From: Clostridiales bacterium
GTDB lineage: Bacteria > Bacillota > Clostridia > Oscillospirales > Ruminococcaceae
Assembly: GCA_029007575.1 (NCBI GenBank)
Contig: JAQXIB010000141.1
Coordinates: forward strand, 1 to 12,774
DNA length: 12,774 bases
Direction: 5' to 3'
Part shown: positions 7,130-12,633 of the stretch, in pieces
How the letters are laid out: every line of letters begins with the position of its first letter
Position numbering within the stretch: position 1 is the first letter of the stretch
The notes under the pieces: model-generated
What the model saw: the letters and a program-made list of their open reading frames with translations, nothing else
Databases searched by the model: none
Told to the model about the DNA's origin: nothing
Translations under genes and position numbers: made by a program

Positions 7130-7158
7130 TTGACTTTGCCGCCCGATTAGGATAGAAT
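7130..7158 (+). promoter_or_regulatory. Promoter upstream of the 282-residue membrane protein
   Basis: TTGACT (7130-7135), a 17-nt spacer and TAGAAT (7153-7158) form a good vegetative promoter. It predicts a start near 7165 and a leader of about 190 nt. The divergent HAD promoter is only about 50 bp away. The rest of the 325-bp gap is AT-rich DNA and the two leader hairpins listed separately. Confidence 0.6.
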
Positions 7159-7267
7159 TAGGAATACCGATTGTGAATGTTTACAAAATATTTACAGCCG
7201 TTCATAAGAAAAGAATGTAAAATTCTAATGAAAACAGTATGATAAAATAGGTGTAAAAATAGAAACG

Positions 7268-7330
7268 GAATCCTTTTCGTTCGCGGAGCGCGCAAACGGA
7301 GGATTCTGCTTTGTTGCGGGGGCAGCCCCG
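7268..7330 (+). promoter_or_regulatory. Two leader hairpins before the membrane protein gene
   Basis: GAATCC at 7268 pairs with GGATTC ending at 7306 in an imperfect stem of up to 18 bp that includes TTCGTTCGCG opposite CGCGCAAACG. A second, short stem CGGGG (7317-7321)/CCCCG (7326-7330) follows 10 nt later. No T-run follows either hairpin, so they are not ordinary terminators. They lie between the promoter and the ribosome binding site and may affect mRNA stability or translation, which is inference. Confidence 0.4.
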
Positions 7331-7356
7331 AATAGCGGAAGGGAAGGTTCGCCGAA

Positions 7357-8205
7357 ATGGCAAAGGATCATTTGGATTTAGAGGAAATCAAACGCCGCCA
7401 GCAGCAGCTTGTGGAGATGAAAAAGATCAAACAGGGACAGATGGAGGCGCCGCAGGTGGATCTGGAGGCGGAGAAAATCGTGCCCCACACCGCCAAGGAA
7501 AAACGTCAGAATTTCTGGTATCATTATAAATGGGTGACGATCGGCTCGGTTTTGGTGACGGCATTACTGATCTTTTTTATAGCAGACATGGTGACCAAGG
7601 ACAAGTACGATATTACCATTATGGCTTTCAATCAGTATCAGAATTATTTAAGCACGGATGTGCAGGAGAAAACCTTTGAGCAATTCGCCGCCGATACCGA
7701 CGGAAACGGCGAGGTGAACGTACTGGTCAACGGAGCCCAGACTTATCCCTCCGGCAGCACATCGTCCGGTGCGATCGTTGATCCGCAGATGGCGCAGGTG
7801 GCAAGCACCAAATTGTTTGCGGGAATGCAGACCTTTGAGGGATTTATTTTCCTGATGGATGATGGGACTTATGATTCGATTGTGACAGACGCCGAAACCG
7901 GGAAAAAGGCAGATATCTTTTTGGATCTTTCGCAGTACAGCGAGCAAAACGCCGCCTTTCAAGGGGATAAATTATATTTAAAGGACACGCAGTTGGCAAA
8001 AGATTGGGGCTTCAAGGAAGTACCGGATGATTTATTCCTCTGCCTGCGTGATTTTGATAAATATGACGCGGGAAAAGAAACCAACAGAGTCAAGAAGCTT
8101 CGCGCGCAATATGCGCAGGAAAAAGAAGTTTTCGACAAGATCATTGAATCGGTGTTGAAAACTCCTGCGTCGGAAGCGACCGCAAGCGATGCTTCCGGCA
8201 AGTAA
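7357..8205 (+). CDS. Single-pass membrane-anchored protein, unknown function
   Basis: A 282-residue protein with a charged cytoplasmic N-terminus (1-58, rich in Lys, Glu and Gln and probably helical), the aromatic stretch FWYHYKW (53-59), one membrane helix (about 59-79), and an outer domain of about 200 residues. Such 'FWYHYKW then helix' anchors are, from memory, common in Clostridia proteins of unknown role. There is no cleavable signal or lipobox, so it should be anchored with the N-terminus inside. The outer part has no recognised catalytic motif; it contains a DTDGNGEVNV stretch (112-121) that resembles a calcium-binding EF-hand or dockerin loop, though without a second copy. The tail (about 269-282) is rich in Ala, Ser and Thr and low in complexity. 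The ATG at 7357 follows GAAGGGAAGG at good spacing. It stands alone between its promoter and a strong terminator. Confidence 0.8.
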   Translation: MAKDHLDLEEIKRRQQQLVEMKKIKQGQMEAPQVDLEAEKIVPHTAKEKRQNFWYHYKWVTIGSVLVTALLIFFIADMVTKDKYDITIMAFNQYQNYLSTDVQEKTFEQFAADTDGNGEVNVLVNGAQTYPSGSTSSGAIVDPQMAQVASTKLFAGMQTFEGFIFLMDDGTYDSIVTDAETGKKADIFLDLSQYSEQNAAFQGDKLYLKDTQLAKDWGFKEVPDDLFLCLRDFDKYDAGKETNRVKKLRAQYAQEKEVFDKIIESVLKTPASEATASDASGK

Positions 8206-8217
8206 ATCGGAAACAAT

Positions 8218-8275
8218 ATGCCCTTAGTGAGCAGGAAATATCATGGTTTCCTGCTCGCTAAGGGCATTGATTTGT
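8218..8275. terminator. Strong bidirectional terminator
   Basis: A 21-nt arm at 8218-8238 (beginning ATGCCCTTAG) pairs with 8247-8267 (ending CTAAGGGCAT). The only imperfection is one G-U pair in the plus-strand RNA. The loop is 8 nt, and TTGATTTGTTTT follows. It separates the membrane protein gene from the convergent XRE gene and can serve both. Confidence 0.85.
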
Positions 8276-8306
8276 TTTATCTGCTGTTTTGCATCGGTTT
8301 TTTCGA

Positions 8307-8537
8307 TCATCTGCTCTGCTGCTTGGCATCCGGATCGCGCAGGTCAGACAGCCCCAGAATATAATCGGTAGTGGTGTGATAATATTTTGCCAGTGTGATG
8401 AGCGCCCAAACCGGAATTTCATAGATTCCTTTTTCGTATCTCCGGTAAACCTCACGTTTACAGTTTAACACTTTGGCAATGTCTTCTTGTGTTTTATCCG
8501 AATCTACTCTTAAATCTTCCAGCCGCTGAAAAAACAT
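8307..8537 (-). CDS. Small XRE-family (Cro/CI-type) transcriptional regulator
   Basis: A 76-residue protein made up almost entirely of a Cro/CI-type helix-turn-helix domain (about 5-62). KTQEDIAKVLNCKREVYRRYEKGIYEIPVWALITLAKYYHTTTDYILGL spans helices 2 to 5, with the recognition helix near NCKREVYRRYEKG (25-37). It has no separate ligand or peptidase domain. The ATG at 8537 has GAGGTGAT about 9 nt upstream. It is divergent from the 82-residue gene; the 90-bp gap holds two operator-like palindromes, one over each core element of the neighbour's promoter. Repression of the neighbour, and perhaps of itself, is therefore the likely role. The pattern of a lone XRE protein facing one small acidic protein recalls phage-like or stress switches, but no phage gene is nearby. 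Confidence 0.88.
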   Translation of the reverse strand: MFFQRLEDLRVDSDKTQEDIAKVLNCKREVYRRYEKGIYEIPVWALITLAKYYHTTTDYILGLSDLRDPDAKQQSR

Positions 8538-8557
8538 AGGATATCACCTCGTCTATA

Positions 8558-8610
8558 ATGCTACTATTTTGTTGCACTATAGATCGATTTATGCTACAAT
8601 ATTGTGGCAT
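8558..8610. promoter_or_regulatory. Twin operator-like palindromes in the XRE divergent region
   Basis: Site 1 is ATGCTACTATTTTGTTGCAC (8558-8577) and site 2 is ATGCTACAATATTGTGGCAT (8591-8610). Site 2 is a 20-bp palindrome with one mismatched pair. Site 1 is a more decayed version, and the two share 15 of 20 bases in direct alignment. Centres are 33 bp apart, close to three helical turns, so dimers would sit on the same DNA face. Their position next to an XRE gene fits binding by that protein, which is inference. Confidence 0.6.
8572..8600 (+). promoter_or_regulatory. Promoter of the 82-residue protein gene
   Basis: TTGCAC (8572-8577), a 17-nt spacer and TACAAT (8595-8600) match a vegetative promoter. 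The -35 box lies in operator-like site 1 and the -10 box in site 2, so a bound repressor would block polymerase. The leader would be about 20 nt. Confidence 0.6.
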
Positions 8611-8627
8611 AAAGGTGGTGAAAAGAA

Positions 8628-8876
8628 ATGGATTTGTATAAAGAAATATTGGCATCTGTTTTATCTAAATCAGAAATGCGGGTTACATTTCCGGATTTAA
8701 AAGCAGATGCTAAAGAAATCGTAGAAACAGAAAGTTATCAGGCTTTACAAAAAATCAAAGAGGTTCTCGGGGATGACAGTCTTACGGACAAGGAATGCTT
8801 TATGAAAATCGAAGAAATTATTTGCATATTTGAAGCAATGGGGTGCAATGTCGGGAATCGCCATGATTTTGGATAA
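8628..8876 (+). CDS. Small acidic protein of unknown function, partner of the XRE regulator
   Basis: An 82-residue acidic, mainly helical protein without signal or membrane segments. The ATG at 8628 has AGGTGG (8613-8618) 9 nt upstream. Visible features are TFPDLKADAKEIVE (20-33), YQALQKIKEVLGDDSLTDKECFMKIEEIICIFE (37-69) and a C-terminal GNRHDFG (76-82). I recall similar small proteins with a NRHDF ending in Clostridia, often beside small XRE genes, but no assigned function. Codon use is more AT-rich than in the neighbouring enzymes, which fits an accessory gene. It is divergent from the XRE gene, and its promoter is covered by the operator-like sites, so it is probably the regulated target. 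Toxin or antitoxin roles cannot be judged from sequence. Confidence 0.75.
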   Translation: MDLYKEILASVLSKSEMRVTFPDLKADAKEIVETESYQALQKIKEVLGDDSLTDKECFMKIEEIICIFEAMGCNVGNRHDFG

Positions 8877-8888
8877 GTTGGAGAAGAA

Positions 8889-8909
8889 GGGGAATAAGAT
8901 TTATTCTCC
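8889..8909 (+). terminator. Weak hairpin after the 82-residue gene
   Basis: GGGGAATAA (8889-8897) pairs with TTATTCTCC (8901-8909), eight of nine positions, with a 3-nt loop. It lies 12 nt after the stop and is followed by GATAAATTTTACC, so the T-run is poor. It may act together with the stronger hairpin at 8935-8966. Confidence 0.35.
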
Positions 8910-8934
8910 GATAAATTTTACCGTTCATTAACCC

Positions 8935-8966
8935 AAAAGGGGCTCTTCTGACGAAGAACCCCTTTT
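8935..8966. terminator. Bidirectional terminator between the 82-residue gene and the GT8 gene
   Basis: AAAAGGGGCTCTTC (8935-8948) pairs with GAAGAACCCCTTTT (8953-8966) around a 4-nt loop. The single mismatch is C-A in plus-strand RNA but a G-U pair in minus-strand RNA. It is therefore a little stronger for the GT8 transcript coming from the right, and it carries T-runs for both strands. Confidence 0.75.
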
Positions 8967-8974
8967 ACTTGATT

Positions 8975-9868
8975 TCAGTCCGATGAGGAGGCAAAGGAGC
9001 CATCCTCAGCCATGCCGTCCGATGATTGCATCCTCTTCAGCGTTTCCTGAAAGAACACGTCCAATTGACCGACATATCCGCTTTTCCAAGGCTTGTTTCT
9101 GCCGCAATAATGGATAATCGCCGCATGCTCCCGCACCCAATCCAAATCCAGCCACCCTTCGTTCCTCGGGTTGAGCGCAAACAGCCGCTCGGTCATATTG
9201 TAACGGTAAGGATCCAGCGAAATGATCTTGGAGCCGTACAATGCGCTGATAATGTCCTGATCCGGCAGGATCAATTTGTTTTTGTACTTTTCGATATAGC
9301 GGAAAACCTCTTGCATGTCCTGCTCCAGACGCAGCTTTTGCAGGTTCATCAGCATGACGCCCGAATTGATATAAGGGCTGTCCTCATCCATATCCAGCCG
9401 CAATTCGTTCACCTTGTGCATCAGCTTTTTGATGTGGGAAGCCGCGGCGAAAAAAGAATCCTGCATCGGCGTTTCGTACAATTCCGTCAGGCTCCCGTTG
9501 ACAATGATGTCGGGATCGAGATACAGGATGCGGTCGACATCTTCCGGCAGATAGCGGGCGGCAAAAATCCGGTAATAAATCTCCTGCGGATATCTTGCCG
9601 TTGTGGGGGCGTCCTCCAGTTCGAGATCCTTCGCGGAAACGGGAATCAGTTGATGCGGCGCAGAAAGGATCGCCCTGGTGGAGGCAAATTCTTCTTCTTT
9701 GACAGAGGTATGCAGAAAATAGACGGTGAAAATGACCTCCGGATTGCTGTACAGCATCGAGGTCAGCATGATGTTCAAATAAGGGATATAGTTGGCATCC
9801 AGCGTTACCAATATGTTCATATGAGAACGATTTTCGGATGCGGATTGTTTTATTGTTTCGGTATTCAT
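8975..9868 (-). CDS. Family 8 glycosyltransferase
   Basis: A 297-residue retaining glycosyltransferase of family GT8, GT-A fold, which uses a UDP-sugar (commonly UDP-galactose or UDP-glucose) and a divalent metal. Marks are NILVTLDANYIPYL at the start of the first strand (about 18-31), the metal-binding DxD as D118-P-D120 in YLDPDIIVNGSL, YINSGVMLMNL (166-176), PDQDIISALYG (202-212) and the C-terminal HYCGRNKPWK (253-262), the HxGxxKPW metal/nucleotide motif. It resembles the GspA and LPS galactosyltransferase-like enzymes. In a Gram-positive it may decorate a surface glycan; the acceptor is unknown. No membrane helix is seen. The ATG at 9868 has AAGGAGAG about 7 nt upstream; an internal ATG at 9820 lacks such a site. 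It is monocistronic, with its own promoter and terminator. Confidence 0.94.
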   Translation of the reverse strand: MNTETIKQSASENRSHMNILVTLDANYIPYLNIMLTSMLYSNPEVIFTVYFLHTSVKEEEFASTRAILSAPHQLIPVSAKDLELEDAPTTARYPQEIYYRIFAARYLPEDVDRILYLDPDIIVNGSLTELYETPMQDSFFAAASHIKKLMHKVNELRLDMDEDSPYINSGVMLMNLQKLRLEQDMQEVFRYIEKYKNKLILPDQDIISALYGSKIISLDPYRYNMTERLFALNPRNEGWLDLDWVREHAAIIHYCGRNKPWKSGYVGQLDVFFQETLKRMQSSDGMAEDGSFASSSD

Positions 9869-9938
9869 CTTCGCTCTCCTTTTCAGAATCCTCTTTGACG
9901 GGGCTTTGTATCAAGCCGTCGGAGCGGGGAATGAAATC

Positions 9939-9967
9939 AGTATATCATACTTTGAAATGTTTCTCAA
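9939..9967 (-). promoter_or_regulatory. Promoter of the GT8 gene
   Basis: On the minus strand TTGAGA (9967-9962), a 17-nt spacer and TATACT (9944-9939) form a good match, with TG two positions before the -10 box (TGATATACT). The start near 9932 gives a leader of about 64 nt containing a small hairpin, GGCTT/AAGCC (9902-9917). Confidence 0.6.
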
Positions 9968-10066
9968 GACGTCGCATCTTTCAGTCGGGAAACGGCATCG
10001 TGTCGTTCGTGATCTGCCAAAGAACCTGTTATTTTGCGGAAATCGAAAGAATGATACAGAAAGATA

Positions 10067-10096
10067 TTGACTTTCCTACTATTCCCATAGTAAAAT
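10067..10096 (+). promoter_or_regulatory. Promoter of the Rrf2 gene with an operator-like palindrome
   Basis: TTGACT (10067-10072), an 18-nt spacer and TAAAAT (10091-10096) are present. Within the spacer and touching the -10 box is TACTAT (10077-10082), TCCC, ATAGTA (10087-10092), a perfect 6-bp dyad. Rrf2 proteins often repress their own promoter, so this is the likely autoregulatory site. That assignment is inference. Confidence 0.6.
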
Positions 10097-10132
10097 AGAG
10101 AAAACGACAAAAATACGGAAGGAGCAAATCGG

Positions 10133-10570
10133 ATGATGATTTCAACAAAGGGAAGATACGCCTTGCGCGTGATGATCGATATCGCCGTTTATTCCAACGG
10201 TAATTATATTTCATTAAAGGACATCTCCGCCCGACAGGAAATATCGGTGAAATATCTGGAGCAGGTGATCTCTCTCCTGAACAAAGCGGGGTTTTTGCAC
10301 AGCCTGCGCGGAAATAACGGCGGCTACAAGCTGGCAAAGGAGCCGTCTGCCTACACGGCGGGGGATATTCTCCGTGCGGCGGAGGGGTCGCTGGCGCCGA
10401 TCGCCTGCCTGCAGGATGAATCGAATCAGTGCAGTCGTCGGGATCAATGCACCACGCTGTCATTCTGGGAGCAATACTATCGGGTGATCACCGATTATGT
10501 AGACGGCGTTACCTTGCAGGATCTTGCCGATAACGCCAAGGCGATGGCTGGAAATGATTACAGCATTTAA
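10133..10570 (+). CDS. Rrf2-family transcriptional regulator with three cysteines (IscR-like layout)
   Basis: A 145-residue regulator of the Rrf2 family. The N-terminal winged helix begins MMISTKGRYALRVMIDIA, near the family consensus, and continues through EISVKYLEQVISLLNKAGF to the wing sequence RGNNGGYKLA (59-68). Cysteines at 92, 100 and 106 sit where IscR and related proteins bind an iron-sulfur cluster; the spacing (C-x7-C-x5-C) differs slightly from IscR (C-x5-C-x5-C). It may sense Fe-S status, redox or nitric oxide; the CymR type instead lacks this cysteine set. AAGGAG precedes the start; ATG at 10133 and 10136 are both usable. No iscS/iscU genes are nearby. The next gene follows after 29 bp and could share the transcript. 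The palindrome in its promoter suggests autoregulation. Confidence 0.92.
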   Translation: MMISTKGRYALRVMIDIAVYSNGNYISLKDISARQEISVKYLEQVISLLNKAGFLHSLRGNNGGYKLAKEPSAYTAGDILRAAEGSLAPIACLQDESNQCSRRDQCTTLSFWEQYYRVITDYVDGVTLQDLADNAKAMAGNDYSI

Positions 10571-10599
10571 GGCGGCTTATCATCATTTGGAGTAACGAT

Positions 10600-11163
10600 A
10601 TGAAAAAGTTATCTAATAAAAAAGAGGTATTAACGTTTGTTAGGGAGCGCTTTCCGGTTCCGGATAAACTGGAGGAATCGGAACCTGCTTCCATCATTCT
10701 CCCGGACTGTTTTTTTGAGGCCGGATGTGAAGACGCATCACTATCGGACAAAGCTCGCTTTTATTATGGTGCAAGTAGATTCTCCGATTTATTTTTAGAG
10801 CTTGTCAAGGCGTTTCATGAGCCTTATATTTTAGCCGGAGATTTTAGACAAACCGGCTCGATTTATGAAACTTGGAGCGATTTGAAAAATCACTACGCAT
10901 TTATAAAATTAAAAACCTATTTTCAAGATAGAGCATTTTATAAATTGACTTTTCCCGAGGATGATTTTATAGCGGATCTTCTTGTGGAAAACGGTTTTTG
11001 CTACTTTACTAATTTGGATCTGTTTTTTCCAAGGAATAAGATAATGCTTCGATTTGATTGCCATATGCAAATACTGATTTGGCCTTATGATCATCACTCC
11101 TTTCAACATTCCATACAGACTTTTATGAAAGAACATCCTGAATTTGAGTTGGTTGATTGTTGA
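10600..11163 (+). CDS. Unknown 187-residue soluble protein
   Basis: I do not recognise this family. The ATG at 10600 has TTTGGAG about 8 nt upstream. The protein starts MKKLSNKKEVLTFVRERFPVP, has no signal peptide or membrane segment, and is rich in aromatic residues (Phe and Tyr are frequent, as in FYYGASRFSDLF and WPYDHHSFQHS). The sequence alternates acidic helices and hydrophobic strands, with an EDDFIADLLVENGFCYFTNLDLFF stretch at about 127-150. The layout is that of small soluble proteins such as immunity or antitoxin-like proteins, but this is only an impression and no toxin partner is beside it. Base composition is clearly more AT-rich than alr, prfB or the Rrf2 gene upstream, hinting at a different origin. 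It lies 29 bp behind the Rrf2 gene with no terminator between, so it may be controlled by that regulator. Confidence 0.7.
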   Translation: MKKLSNKKEVLTFVRERFPVPDKLEESEPASIILPDCFFEAGCEDASLSDKARFYYGASRFSDLFLELVKAFHEPYILAGDFRQTGSIYETWSDLKNHYAFIKLKTYFQDRAFYKLTFPEDDFIADLLVENGFCYFTNLDLFFPRNKIMLRFDCHMQILIWPYDHHSFQHSIQTFMKEHPEFELVDC

Positions 11164-11202
11164 AAAATACATGGAATATTGATTTTTAGAATGAATGTAA
11201 TG

Positions 11203-11241
11203 CTAAAATCTGATTGAAAGCGTTTCATTAGATTTTAGTAT
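11203..11241. repeat. Short palindromic repeat, relative of the right-edge fold-back element
   Basis: CTAAAATCTGATTGAAA, GCG, TTTCATTAGATTTTAG is an almost perfect palindrome just after the 187-residue gene. The reverse complement of 11215-11241 matches 12634-12660 at 25 of 27 positions. It looks like a minimal or internally deleted copy of the same element. Confidence 0.65.
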
Positions 11242-11313
11242 AAGTAGTTGCTTTATGCTATCATTTCAGAAATACAGGAATTTTTTTCGAAAAGCAAACA
11301 ATAAAAATTTTCG

Positions 11314-11350
11314 GCCTGTGCTTGAGATTTTCCAGCACAGGCTCATTTTT
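11314..11350 (+). terminator. Terminator downstream of the 187-residue gene
   Basis: GCCTGTGCT (11314-11322) and AGCACAGGC (11334-11342) form a 9-bp stem, followed by TCATTTTT. It lies about 150 nt after the gene. A run AAAAATTTT precedes it, so it might work in both directions. Confidence 0.65.
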
Positions 11351-11371
11351 GACATTTTGTTGAAAATGAGC
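11341..11371 (+). other. Alternative hairpin overlapping the terminator
   Basis: GCTCATTTT (11341-11349) pairs with AAAATGAGC (11363-11371). Its left arm uses two bases of the terminator stem and its whole T-tract, so the two structures cannot form together. This could be an anti-terminator arrangement or chance in AT-rich DNA. Confidence 0.35.
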
Positions 11372-11475
11372 ATTATATACTGTTCATTTTTGCGGAATAA
11401 TAAGAATATAGAAACAATGAATAAAAAACATTTTACAAATTAATAATATTTGCACATAATTTTATTATAAAACTC

Positions 11476-11504
11476 TTGAATGTATCGACAAAAAAATTTA
11501 TAAT
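11476..11504 (+). promoter_or_regulatory. Promoter of the SDR gene
   Basis: TTGAAT (11476-11481), a 17-nt spacer and a perfect TATAAT (11499-11504) lie in AT-rich DNA. Transcription would start near 11511, giving a leader of about 250 nt. The rest of the 595-bp gene-free stretch (11164-11758) holds the palindromic repeat, the terminator, the alternative hairpin and the leader described here. Confidence 0.65.
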
Positions 11505-11510
11505 ATAACA

Positions 11511-11758
11511 AGAATGTTATTAAATTAACAATCAACAGTACAGAGGCAACGGCTGCGCAGCAGCGAAATCGTTCGTATCTGTTTTACGATATTCGGAACA
11601 GCACCCTGTTTTGCGGTGCTTTCGGAATTTTGCCGCGGATGCCGTCTTTCACAGAAGCGATAAGACTTTCTGAGAATTTGCTTGATTTCAAATAATCAGG
11701 AATGTACGCCCAGGGTCTTTTGCATATTTATTTGCATATTTAATAGGAGGACTTGGAA
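11511..11758 (+). promoter_or_regulatory. Long structured leader of the SDR gene
   Basis: The leader changes from AT-rich to GC-richer near 11540. It can form a GCTGC/GCAGC hairpin (about 11551-11565) and a longer stem from 11592 to 11627: TTC, one G-G mismatch, GAA, one bulge, and AGCACC pairing with GGTGCT (11615-11620), then TTTTG. A perfect 12-bp tandem duplication TTTGCATATTTA (11719-11742) comes just before AGGAGG (11745-11750). I recognise no known riboswitch class. The tandem repeat would keep the ribosome binding site unpaired. Confidence 0.4.
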
Positions 11759-12559
11759 ATGGACAGATTAAAAGGTAAGGTTGCTATTGTAACCGGCTCA
11801 ACAAGCGGTATCGGTATCGGTATTGCAAAACTTTTCGCCGCTGAAGGCGCTAAGGTCGTCATTTGCGGACGCCGTGAGGCAAAGGGACAAGCTGTGGTTG
11901 ACAGCATCGTAAAAGAAGGCGGAGAAGCGTTCTATCATTTCATGGATATCACCGCGGTGGAAAGCATTGACGCTCTGCTCAAGGATACGGCTGAAAAATA
12001 CGGAAAAATAGATATTCTCGTAAACAACGCCGCTAATGTCGCTCTGAAAGACGGTCGTGTGGATGAGCTGACATTGGAAATGTGGGACGGCATTTTCCAG
12101 AGCGATCTTCGCGGAACATTTTATGCCGTGAAAAGCGTACTGCCCTATATGAAGGAAAATAAAGGCGGTTCTATTATCAATATCGGCTCTATGGCATCCT
12201 GCGGCGGCGATTTGGGATCAACAGCTTACGCTTGCGCAAAGGCCGGCGTCGATATGCTTACCAAATCCACCGCGCTGCAGTACGGCAAGGACAATATTCG
12301 CTGCAACTGTGTTCGCCCCGGATTGATCGTTACCCCGGAGAATGAGGCTCATGTTCCTCAGGTCTTAAAGGACATTTTCTTAAACAACATCATGGTAAAT
12401 CGCTACGGAAGCCCCGAGGATATCGCGAATATGTGCGTTTATCTTGCCTCGGATGAGAGCGAATACTTTACCGGACAGGTCGTCACAGTCGACGGCGGCT
12501 TAAATGCTCATGTTTCTACCGTCGGTCAGTTTAAGCAAATGCAATCTCGTACTTGGTAA
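11759..12559 (+). CDS. Short-chain dehydrogenase/reductase (classical SDR), probably NADP(H)-dependent
   Basis: A 266-residue classical SDR, the usual size. The nucleotide-binding TGSTSGIG is at 12-19, DILVNNAAN at 85-93, catalytic S144, and YACAK gives Y157 and K161. GRR at 37-39 after the second strand favours NADP(H). The tetrad Asn before the fourth helix is replaced: the VNLxG position reads SDLRG, with D116. The C-terminal part (TALQYGKDNIRCNCVRPGLI, RYGSPEDIANMCVYLASDESEYFTG, VDGG) is standard, followed by a tail of about 20 residues after the VDGG. The segment around 171-190 resembles bacterial 7-alpha-hydroxysteroid dehydrogenases as I remember them, but other SDRs share it; the substrate is unknown. 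Start: ATG at 11759, AGGAGG 8 nt upstream (an in-frame TTG at 11753 is less likely). It is a single-gene unit with its own promoter, long leader and terminator. Confidence 0.93.
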   Translation: MDRLKGKVAIVTGSTSGIGIGIAKLFAAEGAKVVICGRREAKGQAVVDSIVKEGGEAFYHFMDITAVESIDALLKDTAEKYGKIDILVNNAANVALKDGRVDELTLEMWDGIFQSDLRGTFYAVKSVLPYMKENKGGSIINIGSMASCGGDLGSTAYACAKAGVDMLTKSTALQYGKDNIRCNCVRPGLIVTPENEAHVPQVLKDIFLNNIMVNRYGSPEDIANMCVYLASDESEYFTGQVVTVDGGLNAHVSTVGQFKQMQSRTW

Positions 12560-12580
12560 TATTTTGACATGCTTTTTGAT

Positions 12581-12618
12581 GGCGTTATCGACAGTCACTG
12601 TCGATAACGCCGTTTTTA
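12581..12618 (+). terminator. Strong terminator of the SDR gene
   Basis: GGCGTTATCGACAGT (12581-12595) and ACTGTCGATAACGCC (12597-12611) are exact complements, giving a stem of at least 13 bp with a 5-nt loop. GTTTTTA follows. It lies 21 nt after the stop codon and is a textbook intrinsic terminator. Confidence 0.92.
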
Positions 12619-12633
12619 TATCCCTGCTGATTC

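Noticed and set aside
8848..8931. Short second frame overlapping the end of the 82-residue gene
   Set aside because: About 27 codons, with no spacing to a ribosome binding site. The main frame ends in the family-like GNRHDFG, so a frameshifted extension is not needed.
9026..9898. 290-residue plus-strand frame opposite the GT8 gene
   Set aside because: Its length alone is suggestive, but it is the antisense of a clear GT8 gene with all motifs. Composition is rich in His, Gln, Val and Arg, as expected for an antisense frame.
11255..11443. 62-residue plus-strand frame in the AT-rich gap
   Set aside because: It contains the terminator and alternative hairpin, has no ribosome binding site, and its composition follows the AT-rich DNA.
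11719..11742. Tandem TTTGCATATTTA copies as a start of a CRISPR or minisatellite array
   Set aside because: Only two adjacent copies without spacers. It is a simple duplication.
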